Below, piece by piece: positions 22,390 through 34,155 of a stretch of DNA of 64,000 bases; positions within the stretch are counted from its first letter, which is position 1, and each line of letters begins with the position of its first letter. The DNA is from Theropithecus gelada (lineage: Eukaryota > Chordata > Mammalia > Primates > Cercopithecidae), in the NCBI RefSeq assembly GCF_003255815.1, contig NC_037674.1:22804286-22868285 (forward strand). Direction: 5' to 3'. The notes under the pieces are model-generated. The model saw nothing but the letters and a program-made list of their open reading frames with translations, made no database searches and had not been told where the DNA came from. The translations under genes and the position numbers were made by a program.

Positions 22390-22500
22390 TAATACATGTA
22401 CATGTATACATGTATAGATAACATCTGTACGTATGTATTCAGATATGTGTGTCTATACATATGAGAATGTGCATGCATATGCATATCTATACATATATGT
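22390..22500. repeat. Alternating purine-pyrimidine (TA/TG/CA) simple repeat
   Basis: Degenerate TACATG/TATG-type repeat. Includes a perfect 16-bp palindrome 'tacatgtatacatgta' at 22399-22414. Confidence 0.85.
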
Positions 22501-22524
22501 GTATGGCTTCCTTTTTAAAAATCA

Positions 22525-22800
22525 TAAGTTGGATTACATTATATGTATTGCTAGTTTCCTTTACTTAACAACATTATATCTCAAAGACTTTTCTATGTCA
22601 CTAGATATGGATCTGTTTAATTCTTTTGATGGCTGAATCACATGTCATAGTAAAGATGTATGACACTTTACCTAATTCTCTCCCTATTTACAGATATTTA
22701 GCTTGTCTCTAATTTTAGGTTACAGTGCTTCACTGACCATCCTTATAGATGCTTCTGTATGCACATATGCAAGTATTTCCCTGGTGGCGTTATCTACACG
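22525..22800 (-). mobile_element. Old L1 (L1M/HAL1 type), antisense
   Basis: 'ttttctatgtcactagatat', 'ctaattttaggttacagtgc' and 'catatgcaagtatttccctg' follow the reversed L1M or HAL1 3' region. Two more pieces at 22945 and 23290 have the same orientation. Confidence 0.65.
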
Positions 22801-22944
22801 TTACCTAGTCTGTGTTGCTTTTGAAGTTTCTTTCAACCTCAATATTATAAAATATATTACCTTATTTATTTTTCTTTTATATACGCAGCTCTTTCCCTCA
22901 TCTGGGTTTTGGTGAGTGGTTAGAGGCAAGAATCTATCATCTGC

Positions 22945-23120
22945 ACCACCAAATTGCCCGTCAACACCATTTATTGAAGAGCTCTCTTTTCCTGGCTGAA
23001 ATGAGGCCCACCTCCCTCACACACTAAATCTCTGATATACATGCACCTGTTTCTATCCTTTCTATTCTGTTCTGTTCATCTATTTGTACAGTCCTGAATC
23101 ATTCATACTGTGTTTTTACA
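22945..23120 (-). mobile_element. Old L1, antisense fragment
   Basis: 'caacaccatttattgaagag', 'tctattctgttctgttcatc' and 'tatttgtacagtcctgaatc' match a reversed L1 ORF2-side sequence. Confidence 0.7.
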
Positions 23121-23289
23121 TTTTTGTTTCTGTCATCAATATTTTTGTTACTGATTATGCTGGTAGTATCTTCTTTGCACATGGTTGAAGGGGTGCAGAA
23201 ATATCCAGAGAAAACATGAAAGACCCTTTCTTTCTCTCATTACTTCCCCTGCCCTTCTCCCAGCTGTCAACAGTTGGGAGATATTATTC

Positions 23290-23535
23290 TGGTGTTCTTT
23301 TTATCTGTTTCCATATGTACGTGAAGCCTTATAGACATGTCTGGTTTTAGTCTTTTCATTAATATACGTAGAGTTATGGTATACATGTGATTTTCAGCTT
23401 ACTTTTTGTCACTTAACACTCTTGGAGATCTTTTCATATCAAAGCATACAGTTAGATCTCATTTTTGGGAAAAAAAAAAAAAACTGCATGAGATTCCACA
23501 GTCGGTACTGTGAGATATTTACTCCTCTTTTTCTG
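23290..23535 (-). mobile_element. Old L1 (L1M/HAL1 type), antisense fragment
   Basis: 'tgtcacttaacactcttgga', 'gatcttttcatatcaaagca' repeat the theme of the 22525 copy and fit an antisense L1M or HAL1 end. Interrupted by a short A run at about 23469-23482. Confidence 0.5.
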
Positions 23536-23599
23536 AAAAATGCTGTTTTAATTCATGGAGCTTTATAATCTTCAAACATGTAGGGCAATAGTAGGATGA

Positions 23600-23928
23600 C
23601 TTTTGATTTGAGAATCAGAGGAGAAAGCCTGGGACTTGAGGCAGGGAGGGAGTTAGCTAGAGAAGGAGTGAGAGGAAGGGCGTCTGTTGGGGAGGAGCCA
23701 GTGTGCAAAGACACTGGGTATGAATGAGCAGGGTCTGGAAGAAATTCCCAAAGATGCCTTTGTGACTAGAGTGTAGTAAAGGAAGAGAGGGAGACAGTGA
23801 GGTAAGGACTGAGAAATAGACCAGGGTCACATTCTTAGGGTCCTGTCGACTGTTTAAAGGAATTCATGTTTTACCCTAAAACAGTAGAGAGTAGAGAGTA
23901 ATTGAAGACAAGCATGGAAGTGACATTC
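23600..23928 (-). mobile_element. L2 fragment, antisense
   Basis: 'gagagggagacagtgaggta', 'ccagggtcacattcttaggg', 'catgttttaccctaaaacag' and 'aagcatggaagtgacattct' fit the reversed L2 3' half. Ends where the LTR begins. Confidence 0.55.
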
Positions 23929-24374
23929 TGTAGTGGGTTGAACTATGGGTCCCAAGAAGATATGTCCAAATCCTAACCCCTGCTACATGGGAATATGAGC
24001 TTATTTGGGTGAAAAAAAGGTCTTCACAGGAAAAATCAAGTGAAGAATCCCAAGATGAGATAATTCTAGATTACCTAGGTGGGCCCTAAATCCAGTGAGA
24101 AGTGTCTTTATAAATAGAGGAGACCCAGAGAAGAAGGCTGTTGAAAGACACAGGCAGAGATTGGAGTGATGCTGCCACAGCCAAGGAACACTTTGAGCCG
24201 CCAGAAGCTGGAAGGGACAAGGACGAATCCTCTCTGGAGTGTTTGGAGGGGGCCCTGCCAACACCTTGATGTCAGATTTCTGGTTTCCACAACTCTAAGA
24301 GAATAAATTTCTGTTGTTTTAGGCCCCCAAGTTTGTGGTGCTCAGTTACAGCAGCCCAAATAAACTAATAGACA
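23929..24374 (+). mobile_element. Solo MaLR LTR (MLT1 type)
   Basis: Sense LTR from 'tgtagtgggttgaactatgg' to 'ctaatagaca', with 'gagcttatttgggtgaaaa', 'ggtgggccctaaatccagtg', 'gagaataaatttctgttgtt' and 'cccccaagtttgtggtgctc'. The hexamer 'cattct' occurs at both edges, which may be the remnant of a target duplication. 'aataaa' near 24302 is the LTR polyadenylation signal. No internal retroviral region. Confidence 0.87.
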
Positions 24375-24387
24375 TTCTATCCTTTTC

Positions 24388-24520
24388 TTTTTTATTCACT
24401 CATTCAGATATTTGACAAATGTCTATGGAAGTACTCACTATGTGTCAAAACTATTCAGAATCTTGGGGATGGATACAGCAGTGACTCAGGCACACATGAA
24501 AAGTCCCTATGCATTTGTCA
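24388..24520 (-). mobile_element. L2 3' end, antisense
   Basis: 'ttattcactcattcagatat', 'gtactcactatgtgtcaaaa', 'cttggggatggatacagcag' and 'tgactcaggcacacatgaaa' follow the reversed L2 terminus. Confidence 0.75.
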
Positions 24521-24637
24521 GCTATGTCTCTCCACAGTGCATCTCCTCTACGGTGAGACCCTGGGGGTTGCAGTCCCACGGTGCCTCACTTTCCTTTACT
24601 CATACCAATTGCATGTCAACTTTGATTTTACTTGCAC

Positions 24638-24937
24638 TTTTTTTTTTTTTTTTTTGAGATGGAATCTTGCTCCCTTGCCCAGGCTGGAGTGCAGTGGCAT
24701 GATCTCAGCTTAGTGCAACCTCCACCTCCTGGGTTCAAGCGATTCTCCTGCCTCAGCCTCCAGAGTAGCTGGGATTACAGGCACCTGCCACCACTCCCAG
24801 CTGATTTTTGTATTTTTAGTGGAGATAGGGTTTCATCGTGTTGGCCAGGTTGGTCTCGAACTCCTGACCTCAAGTGATCCTCCCACCTCGGCCTCCCAAA
24901 GTGCTGGGATTACAGGCATGAGCCACCACTCTCAGCC
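24638..24937 (-). mobile_element. AluS, full length, reversed
   Basis: T run followed by 'gagatggaatcttgctccct' and ending 'agccaccactctcagcc'. Typical AluS. A clear long target duplication was not found. Antisense-Alu open frames at 24632 and 24412 are artefacts. Confidence 0.95.
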
Positions 24938-25019
24938 GCACAGTTTTTCATTATGGTTTCTTTTATCACTTAGCCTTGGCATATGTTAATAACATTTCTT
25001 TCTTGCAGTTATTAAGTGG

Positions 25020-25254
25020 TAGCTTAAATATTGCGTCTGCTTCTGTGAAGGTTTTCCGGTTGTGCTCAGTACATTTTTTGCTGCCTCTATCATAGTAGAT
25101 ACCATACTATTTTATAATCACTTACCTGTTTGTTATTCTCCTTAGACTTTCAGCTCCTTGGGAGAAAGGACTATTTTGTTTTCATTTTTGTATCTCCAGG
25201 ACCTGGCGTAACCCATACACATAGTGAGTGCTCAGTATGTATTTAACTTATTTG
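25020..25254 (+). mobile_element. L2-type 3' end
   Basis: 'ctgcctctatcatagtagat', 'agactttcagctccttggga', 'catttttgtatctccaggac' and 'agtgagtgctcagtatgtat' follow the sense L2/L3 terminus. Confidence 0.72.
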
Positions 25255-25349
25255 ATTTATAAAATTATAACATAAAAGAAATAATTGATAAGCTGGACTG
25301 TATTAAGTTAAAAACTTCTATTTCCTAAAAGACACTTCAAAGAAATTAC
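25255..25349 (+). mobile_element. L1M ORF2 3' part (first segment)
   Basis: 'gataagctggactgtattaa' and 'tcctaaaagacacttcaaag' correspond to the L1 ORF2 region upstream of the well-known 'gataaaggattagta' word, which appears after the Alu. Confidence 0.8.
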
Positions 25350-25670
25350 AGCCAGGCATGGTGGCTCACACCTGTAATCCAAGCACTTTGGGAGACCAAG
25401 GCAGGCGGATCACAAGGTCAGGAGTTCAAGACTAGCCTGGCCAATATGGTGAGACCCTGTCTCTAGTAAAAAATACAAAAATTAACCCAGCGTGGTGGCG
25501 TGCGCCTGTAGTTCCAGCTACTCGGGAGACTGAGGCAGGAAAATCGCTGGAACCCAGGAGGTGGAGGTTGCAGTGAGCCTAGGTTGCACCACTGCACTCC
25601 AGCCTGGGTGACAGAGTGAGACTCCGTCTCAAAAATAATAATAATAATAATAATGATAATAATAATACAA
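25350..25670 (+). mobile_element. AluS (Sc/Sg-like) with AAT-rich tail
   Basis: Sense Alu from 'gccaggcatggtggctcaca' to 'gagactccgtctc', followed by an (AAT)n tail at about 25634-25667. 'gatcacaaggtcaggagttc' suggests Sc/Sg. It splits the L1M. The flanks 'aaagaaattaca' and 'aaataaaagctaca' may be a decayed target duplication. Confidence 0.93.
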
Positions 25671-26700
25671 ATAAAAGCTACAAACTAGTGCAGCAATATT
25701 TGTAAACATACAGCTGATAAAGGATTAGTATTCAGAATTTGTAAAATATTCCACCAAGCAAATAAGGAACACACAAATGCTACAAATAAAAATGAATGAG
25801 AAAACTCCATAGGCATTTTAGAAAACAGTAAATATATTTGACTAATACATATATGAAAATATGCTTCATCTAATTAATAATCAGAGAAATGCAAATCTGC
25901 AATGCAGTTTTATTCTTTTCAACTGGGAGAAAAATGTGAGAAACTCAACAGAGTAAGTGCTGGAGAAGATGTGGTTCGGTGAGTTTTCATTCAAATTGCT
26001 AGTGGGAATGTAAACTGCAGCAACCACTTTGAAAAGAATTTGGGATTATCTCATAAAGCTGAACATTCACGTACCCTATGATCTAAAAATTATACATATG
26101 CGTTTACATACATATAAGTAGAAACACTTGCACTGATATACCATGCAGACACCTATACCTTAATTCTTCAGCAGTAAAATTAAAAAAAAAAAAGTTTTTG
26201 AATTTTCCTGCTCTTTGCCCACCCACCTCAAATAACCCTACAACTAGAAACAACCAACATGATAAGACACTTTGACAAGAGACTGGATAAATAACTTGTG
26301 ATATATTATCACAGTGGAATATTATACAGCAATGACAACACATAAACTAGTATTACAGACAATGCAGATGACTCTTAGTAACATAATGTGCAATGAGAAA
26401 AGCAAGTGTCAGAGGACTACATAGTTTGATACTGTCATCACGAAGTTCAAAAATAGGCAGAAATAAGCAATACATTGTTTATGAAAAAATATGTGGCTTC
26501 AAAACAATATTCTTTAAAAAGTAAGGAAACGATAAATGCAAAATTAGAGATATTGCTTACTTCTTAGGGGATGGTAAGGAATGGCAAGGTGCTCATTAAT
26601 AGATGTAAGTGAATGGTAGTGTTTTAGTTCTTGGATTGGTGGTGGGTTTGTATTATATTTTTAAATGGAAATAAGGTAAAAGAGAGCTATGCATATACCA
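25671..26700 (+). mobile_element. L1M ORF2 3' end and 3' UTR (second segment)
   Basis: 'gctgataaaggattagtatt', 'taataatcagagaaatgcaa', 'gctagtgggaatgtaaactg', 'gtggaatattatacagcaat' and 'gaaaagcaagtgtcagagga' run in the order of the L1 ORF2 end. Many stops and indels. An ancient dead copy. Confidence 0.9.
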
Positions 26701-28679
26701 ATAATATCATGCAAATGAAGACTAAGATTCATCTAATTAAGTCAATTAACTTGAGAATATAAACATTTCAAAATGAGCTTGGTTAGTAAGTTTTGCCAAA
26801 AAAATCTCATTCTATGTAATTCATCTTCTCTTTGGTCAGTGCTCTAATTGTTCCTCATGGTTTGTGCCTGCCTGGAGCAGAAGGCAGATAAAAAACGTAA
26901 ACCCCAGTGGTTGAATTAATTAATAAACTCACAAATTTGGCTTATACTCCTTTCTATTATAGCTAGTTATTAGATTTGTAAAATGGTGGGTCTTAATCAT
27001 GAATGCTGAATATGAGGCTTCAGAGTTTTAGATCCTGCTGTGAAATTCAAGATGTAGAAATTCAAGAAGATGGTAACTTCCCAATTAGTGGTTATGATAG
27101 AAATAAAGGCAGATTATCTTAATGTAAAAAAACATAGGAGAAACCTTGGCCATAAAAGTGTAAGAGTTCCCTAATTACAAATGTACAATTCAAATGCTGT
27201 GACATGAAGTTAAACAAAGTGAAAGATAAAAGTCCAAATTAGGCTGAAAAGCAGATAAATCTAAATTAGACTGAAATTAAGATAGAGAAAAAGAATAGAG
27301 ATGTTTTCCGTACTGCAGAGTCACATTATGGAAATATAGAATTGTCTCTACAATTCCTGGCAAAGGGAGCAAAAATGAAAACACTATTAATACTTTAAAA
27401 GTTCTCTCTCACTCCCAGTCCACAAGGGAAGGAAGTACACATTTCTGAGGCAAATGTACCAATTGCTTGTCCCAGCTCTTTGAACATTTGATCTTTAGCC
27501 AGGACCTTAAAATGTGTATATTTATTACACAGCACTGCCTGAATTTTTATACCATTCCAAGCAATATATGAAGGTGTTTTGAAAAACTGCTTGAGAACTT
27601 GAATATGGCTTTGTTTCTTTTAAGCATTTAGAACACTCTAGAAATACCTTAAGTTAATTCTTAAAAATGTACTTATGATGATATTTGGAATGCCATACTC
27701 TGCATCTACGTATGTTTTTATAGGTAGCTAACAATGCCTGGATATTAGGGGTTTTATGGTGGAAGCATTGGCATGACAAGTGCTGCCCCTTAAATGCAAG
27801 CAGCACGGTATTACAATAACCTTAGGAGAAAGAGTGAACATTAGGAGAAAGAGTCAACATTTTGCATGTATTTTTGATAGTTGCCTCAGTCCCAATTTTG
27901 ACTTAAATATTGTCAAGTAAGACTCTTTTGAAGAGTCTTTGGGGTATTAAATTCTTCCAAATCCATTAGCAAGATCCTCTGAGCAGGACAGCAGGAGAAA
28001 CAAGAAAAGAAACTAAGAGCTTACTCCTGCATCCAACCCTACATGCTAAGCTGGAATGAAAGACACAGATTTCAAATCAAAAAGCTTGTCTGCAGAACAG
28101 GAATTGAGCTGTTGGAGTAAGAATTGACTACAACAATTAGATTCTCCAAATGTCCACTAAAGGTCCCCATAGGAGGTTCTCATCCCTCATGCTTGACATA
28201 CTGTAACAGGGATGGCGGGCACATCAGCAGAAGGCACAGGTGAACAACAGCCCATTCTTGGAGTTTGATGTTCACACAGGGAAAACTGTGCTCCTTGGAA
28301 ACACACCTCTGTGGAGAAACGCACTATGTGAAATTTTTTAGCAACTCTCATCTCTCAGTCTTTTCATTTCCTGGTCTTTTTGTTGGCAAGTAAAAGCATC
28401 ATCAGGGTCAATGTGGAGGCTTCTCTTTAGAATTGAAAATTTGCACTATCACAGTAACTTAGCTAGAAAGGCACATTACAATATTTCTGAAGCAGTTGCC
28501 AATGCTGGGCGTTGGAAGAAGATTAGCCACAACCCAGAGTTCATAGACACCCTTGACGGAGAATCAGTCACTACACGGAACGGTAATTTACATAAAAGGC
28601 CTACGTGTGTATATGAGTTCACAATTACGCCACCTAACAGTTATGCATGTTTTCTATTTCTCACGAACTCTGTTACCTG
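26701..28679. other. Unassigned stretch, no gene seen
   Basis: No gene or named repeat. A 19-bp direct tandem pair 'ttaggagaaagagtgaaca' lies at 27822-27840 and 27841-27859 (one mismatch). A 104-codon frame at 28411-28725 overlaps the next MIR and has no known domain. Confidence 0.5.
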
Positions 28680-28855
28680 CTTCACGTGTATTATTTCGCT
28701 TATTCATTATATTTATGGGAGGTAAAATTACTACAATCTCCCGTATAAAGGTGAGAAAACTGAAGCTAAGAGAAACAAAGTAATTTATCCAAGGCTGATC
28801 CCAGATCAGCCTCACTCCACAATTCATACTCTCAATCACTTTGCTATTCTGCCTA
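28680..28855 (-). repeat. MIR SINE, antisense
   Basis: 'acgtgtattatttcgcttat', 'aggtgagaaaactgaagcta', 'agagaaacaaagtaatttat' and 'actctcaatcactttgctat' give a long reversed MIR match. Confidence 0.87.
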
Positions 28856-29751
28856 ACCTAGGCTTTCTGTTGGAAAGTGCATTGGAGTTCATTGTAAAAT
28901 TCATGGCCAAACTGTTGGAAATGGAGGGTAATTTGCAAAACAACTTGAATAAAATCTGCAGTGGACAATTCAAGTCCTAAATTTATGCACCATGAAAGCT
29001 TCAACAAGGCAAAGAAAGTCAGCCAGCATGATATTATGCATATTTGTTATATATTCTTCAAAGTCAGTTCCATTCCAGAAAGCAAAGAAGCTTCCCACTT
29101 GGGAGTGTATTGAGTATCCAAGTGCTTGCTGGTTCATGCCTGTCTACGGTCAACAGTGTGTACTACCGGTTATTACTGTGGCCTAAACATCATCTTGGCG
29201 TCACCCTCTCTGTTATTCACAAATGTCCATCAAACAATAAATACTGGAAATTACTGTAAACAGCAACAGTGCAGTTTTGATGACTATCTCTTTCTGTATT
29301 CTAGAAATGTAATCTTATGCACTACCCTAAAATTGGATATAGCATATGAACTCTTTCAATCATGCAGAAAGTGAAAATGTGTGTTACACAGATCACTGCT
29401 GTCTGTAAAACAGCTGATGAAGAATCACAAAAGGAGTTCTAGATGTCCTAAAGAAATTTCTAAGCAGCATTAAAATCTCAAGTAGAGAACATTCCAAAGG
29501 TTTTTCTGTACTGAAAATCAGGCTTTAAAAGTTTTCCCGTTAAGTTTTATGCATCTTGAACATAATTTGTGAATATATAATTTTGGGAATTTTGAATATA
29601 TATGACCAATGAATAGTTATTATAATGTTTTTAGCATGATGAACATTTGCTGAAGGATTTGGCAGCATCTTTTATTGTACTCCGAAATACTTGAATTCTT
29701 TTCTCTTATTTTTCTTCTAACCTCTAAAATACATTTAAAAATCTGGAGAGC
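28856..29751. other. Unassigned stretch, no gene seen
   Basis: No gene or repeat recognised. Confidence 0.5.
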
Positions 29752-29794
29752 GAGATATATATATATATATATATCTCTTTACACACACACACAC
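29752..29794. repeat. (AT)n palindrome plus (AC)7
   Basis: 29752-29777 is a perfect 26-bp palindrome, 'gagata' followed by an AT run and closing 'tatctc'. It is followed after 3 bases by an AC run at 29781-29794. Prone to cruciform formation. Confidence 0.95.
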
Positions 29795-31399
29795 GCTAAT
29801 TCATGAATCATTCTGCACATGATTGCAAGCCATTGTTTTGATTGCTAGCATTTATATTTGCATTTATCACAAACACAGTTAGTTGTTGGAAAAGAAATGC
29901 AGATTTTTGTGGAGGATGCATTTGGCTTTGGGATTTTGTAATAATGTTTAACTATTCCCACGCTTTGATTACCATACCAGTATCTCAAGGGAAGAAAATA
30001 CAATGGACAGTCAATAAAAATACTGAATATTTAAAAGGTCAACTCCATGAGAGACTAAGTTTCTGATGCCTCACCATTTTCTTGTTAAAAATCTGCTTTG
30101 AATAGGAAAAGAAAAACTGGAAGTTGTTCTTATGGTTGTGCATGATTAAAGAAACTCTGTAAATAATAATTTGTGCAACCGTGTATTCAGGGAAATAATG
30201 TAGTTTTCCTTTAGTATAATTTTTTTTTTTTAGAAAAGAAAGAAAACTTCTCTGATTTTCCATTTGTTTGTAAGTTCTATTCTCCCTTAAAGTTTATGTT
30301 ATGCCTTATTGTAAATCGAGACTCATGAAGCTGATTCAACTTTGTACTGATGCCAAAGAACTTCCTTTTTAAACTGAGGTTGCAGAATAGCAGGGGTTAG
30401 CTATTGCATGTAGTTCAGAGGTAAATTTCCTTCCTTTCCCCTAATAGTTCCGTTACTATTTATGTTAAAACTCTTGTTATTAGGTCTTGTTTATGAATCC
30501 ATGAATCGCCAATGTTGTAGAATTTGGGAAACATAAAAAAAGAAGAGAAGGAACATTCTAAAACTTTTAATCCAAATGAGTGTGTATGTGTGGGGTAGTA
30601 CTTTCAACTCTTCTTTACTCTATCGACCTGCCTTCTAGCCAGGTTTGTTTGGTGCATCATTCTCTTCATAAATATTTTCACAAATAATACAAATATTAAG
30701 TTATTTTTAATTCTGAGTAACTGAAAAACAAAAGTACAGAAAGAATGACACATTTTAAAATTTTGAATTCGAACTTTAGTCTTATAAGTACCCAATTCTC
30801 ATAAATTTCCAAAGTATTTAAAAGGTGCCCTTCATTGAACATACAAGTATTTTTCAGCTTTGTAGAGTTTAAAGATCTACCTAATACTCTTAAAAGGTTA
30901 ATCACATTTAATTAGGTTGTTAAACTAATCAATATTTCTTTTATAGACACACTTTTCACCTCGTCTCTGAAAGGAAATTCTCTAAGGGAGACAGAAACAA
31001 TGTTCACTAGAAATAGAGTATAACAAAACACTAGGGACTCACCTTCATTTTTTCCATTAAACTTCTTTTTTAGATTTCTGATTACTGATGCTAATATATA
31101 CTAATGGAACACTGGAGCTAATTTATATACTTTCGGATCCAATATTTTCTCTAGCTGGTCAAAGACTAAGCAGTACAGTGATTTTCCATGATTTCCATGA
31201 TTAGACCTGAACCATATTTTGTTGTCTCTGAAAGTGCTGGTGCTGTTGAAGCAGGGGCCATTCAACCACTGATTCACAGAATGGAGGACTTACTTTCTGA
31301 AGGTATTTACCCTTGGTGTGTTCATAACATCTTCTCCATTATCTCATTCAAGATCCACCAGCACTTTCCTGTGTCCTCAATGACTTCAGAACCTAACTC
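29795..31399. other. Unassigned AT-rich stretch
   Basis: No gene or repeat recognised. Many stop codons in all frames. Confidence 0.5.
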
Positions 31400-33110
31400 T
31401 TAGTCACCTACTCTACTGTAAGCTCACCCTCCTCCCTAAATTTAATACATACTCCTGTTTTCAGCTCCACAAGCTTATGTCTTCCTTCTACCTCCGACAC
31501 CAGTGACTCAGTCACCTTTGATCTCATCGTCATTAAAATGGTCCTAATTCACCTCTGATAATGTCACCTAAATCTGATGTTGATCCTCAACATTGTCTCC
31601 AGGACTTGACTCATTTTCCCGGTTTGTTATCTTTTCTCATGTTTTTTTTTTTTTTTTTTCTAATTTCGTCTTTGCCTGGATTCTCTTTTAAGAATATGCA
31701 ACATTCTAGTGAGGATGATTCAAGGATGTCTCACCTACTTGACCTTCACTCTTCTCATCTAGCTGGTCTCCAGTTCCAACAATTTTTGTATGCATTGACG
31801 TCTGAGCCACCAAAAGCCACTTGAGACAGCCTTCAGAAATGAACACTGCTTTTTGCTGCCTCTCCTCGCTTGGACCAGCGCAGTTGCACTGCAGTCCTTC
31901 AATGCACCACTGGTTTGTGCCAGCCAAAATCTCAACAATGATTTTAAATACTCCATTGTCTCACAATACCAGTCTCAGACCTTTCTTCACTCTCTCACTA
32001 GTTGCCCTCGTGTCTGCCACAATCCTATAATTTTCTGCCTTCTGTCTTGTGAGGTATCATGCTTTTGTCATCCCTTCCTTTCTGTCTGTGAGAAAGAAGG
32101 ATTCCTCTTTGTTGCCAGAATTTATTCTTTTTTCTCTGTGTTTGATTCTATTTCTTGCTGCTTCTGCCAGTCTCTCCCTCCATAAACCATTCTCTTACTT
32201 TGGCATTTTCCATATAATTTTTAGACTGTTGTCTCCAACACCAAACAAAAAGTAAAAACAACAAGCTTTTTTTGTTTTTTTTTCCTCAAGCTTGTCACTT
32301 CCCCAAGCTGATGCCTTATTTCTTCGTTCCTTCCCTTCAGTGAGAAACAAATCTATACCCTTGGCTCCCCTTCAGTCATCTTTTCTATTAAGTGATCATT
32401 TGCTTTGACTTCATCACATTAACACTGCTATTTAGTTTCTTTTGAAATTCCTACTTTCCTAGTTCTCTTCTTTGGCTGCCCCTCCTCCCATATATATGTA
32501 CTGTCTCCCTCAGCAGATTAATCAATTATCTTGATGGCAAACATCTCCCTAGTAGATTCTTAAAAATATTTGTATGCCTTACACAGCTTCAGATTTCCTT
32601 CCCAATGCACCTTGGCCAATTCTATAACAGCCTTCCTGGCACCTTGACCAACATGTGTAAAATCCCCAAATCCACCTTCTGCTATAACTAGTATCTTCTA
32701 ATTCTGTAAACTGGAGTACCTTACTATCATTCAGCCACTACTGAAGGCTTGGAAGCTTTCTACTGTTTCGTCTCCCTTTCTCTTGCTTCCCTCTTTGGCC
32801 TTTGGTTTCTAATCAGTTTCCAGTAGGTTCTCCTTCTGCAGAGGTTACCTTCATCTGTCTAATGCAAACACTACATCAGGACCTCAGCGTTTCCCCTAGG
32901 AACCATTGCACGATAAACTTCTTCCCTTATTTTCTATCTCTTTGTATACTGTGGTCAGACTATCTTCTTAAAGCATGGTTCCAATACCACGAAAACACAT
33001 TGATTCTCTGCTGCTTTTAAAACTAAGTCCACACTCTAAAATGTGACAATCATTGTTTTCAGACTTTGATCCATTCTATTTTAACAAAGCTACTGCCTAC
33101 AACACCACTT
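31400..33110 (+). repeat. Pyrimidine-rich stretch, possible decayed L2
   Basis: The plus strand is strongly C/T-biased for 1.7 kb. 'ctatcttcttaaagcatggt' (32958-32977) and 'actaagtccacactctaaaa' (33022-33041) resemble the sense L2 region. The pyrimidine bias also fits L2, but most of the stretch is not clearly alignable. A T18 run lies at 31642-31659. Confidence 0.35.
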
Positions 33111-33964
33111 TAAGATCATGCATTTCTGTAACAATAAAATGAGTGACCTGATTATAACCTGGATTTCCACCATGTAGTTACCATTTTAGGTTTTCACTTA
33201 GCAATGGGGACATTAGAACTTATACCTTATTCCTCTTTCCTATTCTAAGGATTGAGAGTTATGAACCAGCCTGAAGCAAAACCGCAAAATCGGTAAATTT
33301 GGTTTTGGTACCTCTTATCCCAAAGAGGTATACATCAAATTATCAAATTCTTGTCTCAAGGCTACTAGGGGAGATATCTTTGAATGGGAAAGAGAGGTGC
33401 TTTCTCAAATCTTATTTAGAATGAGGAATTTCAGGAGTCCACATCCTTCTGGTTTATAGATGTCTGTATTATTTAGGAGATAATATTGTGAATTAATGCC
33501 AAGAAAAATGCCTGTCTCTGTTTTCAGAAATTATGCAAATGCATATATTTTCACCTAATTTGAAGGATATGTTTATCAAGGACTGATTCAAAATATATGT
33601 TATAAACTTTGTGAAAGATTTACCTTGGAGGGGCACTGGCGAACATCTCAAAAGGATTGATATTTTTCTCCTAAAAGCTACCTGAGGCACAAGAGGCCCT
33701 CATGACTGCAGATCAGGAGAATCATGAGAAAGCCAGAAATGACAGTGGCCTCAAATATGAGCTACAAATGAACAGTCTCAGGATAGATATTCCAGGTAGA
33801 TTTCTAATAGCCCTACTCCTGACATTGGCAACTATTTATACCATGTTCTGTAGTATGTAACAGCAAACTTTATTTATTGAATGATGGTTAATTATTCTCT
33901 CAAGCAACTCAGTGGAGATCAGCAATTAATAACTGTATAAAGTATTGTTGTTGCTACTTTTTAT
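33111..33964. other. Unassigned stretch, no gene seen
   Basis: No gene or repeat recognised. Confidence 0.5.
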
Positions 33965-34155
33965 ACGCTTGCTGTGTACCTTGCTGATCACTCTCTATGC
34001 ATCACTTTAATTTAGCCCTTAAAACCATTTCATGAGATTTTATATATTGCTACTTTCAGATGAGGAGACTGAGGTCATGAATTCTACAAAACTTGTTAAA
34101 GGGTGCACATCTAGTGAATGGTGGGATGGAGAACAAGACTAAGGTCTAAGACCAA
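33965..34155 (-). repeat. MIR SINE, antisense
   Basis: 'acgcttgctgtgtaccttgc', 'catttcatgagattttatat', 'tttcagatgaggagactgag' and 'gtgcacatctagtgaatggt' follow the reversed MIR. Confidence 0.87.

Noticed and set aside
28411..28725. 104-codon frame starting MWRLLFRIENL
   Set aside because: Looked exon-like at first, but its 3' part runs into a MIR, it has no domain, and there is no supporting splice structure.
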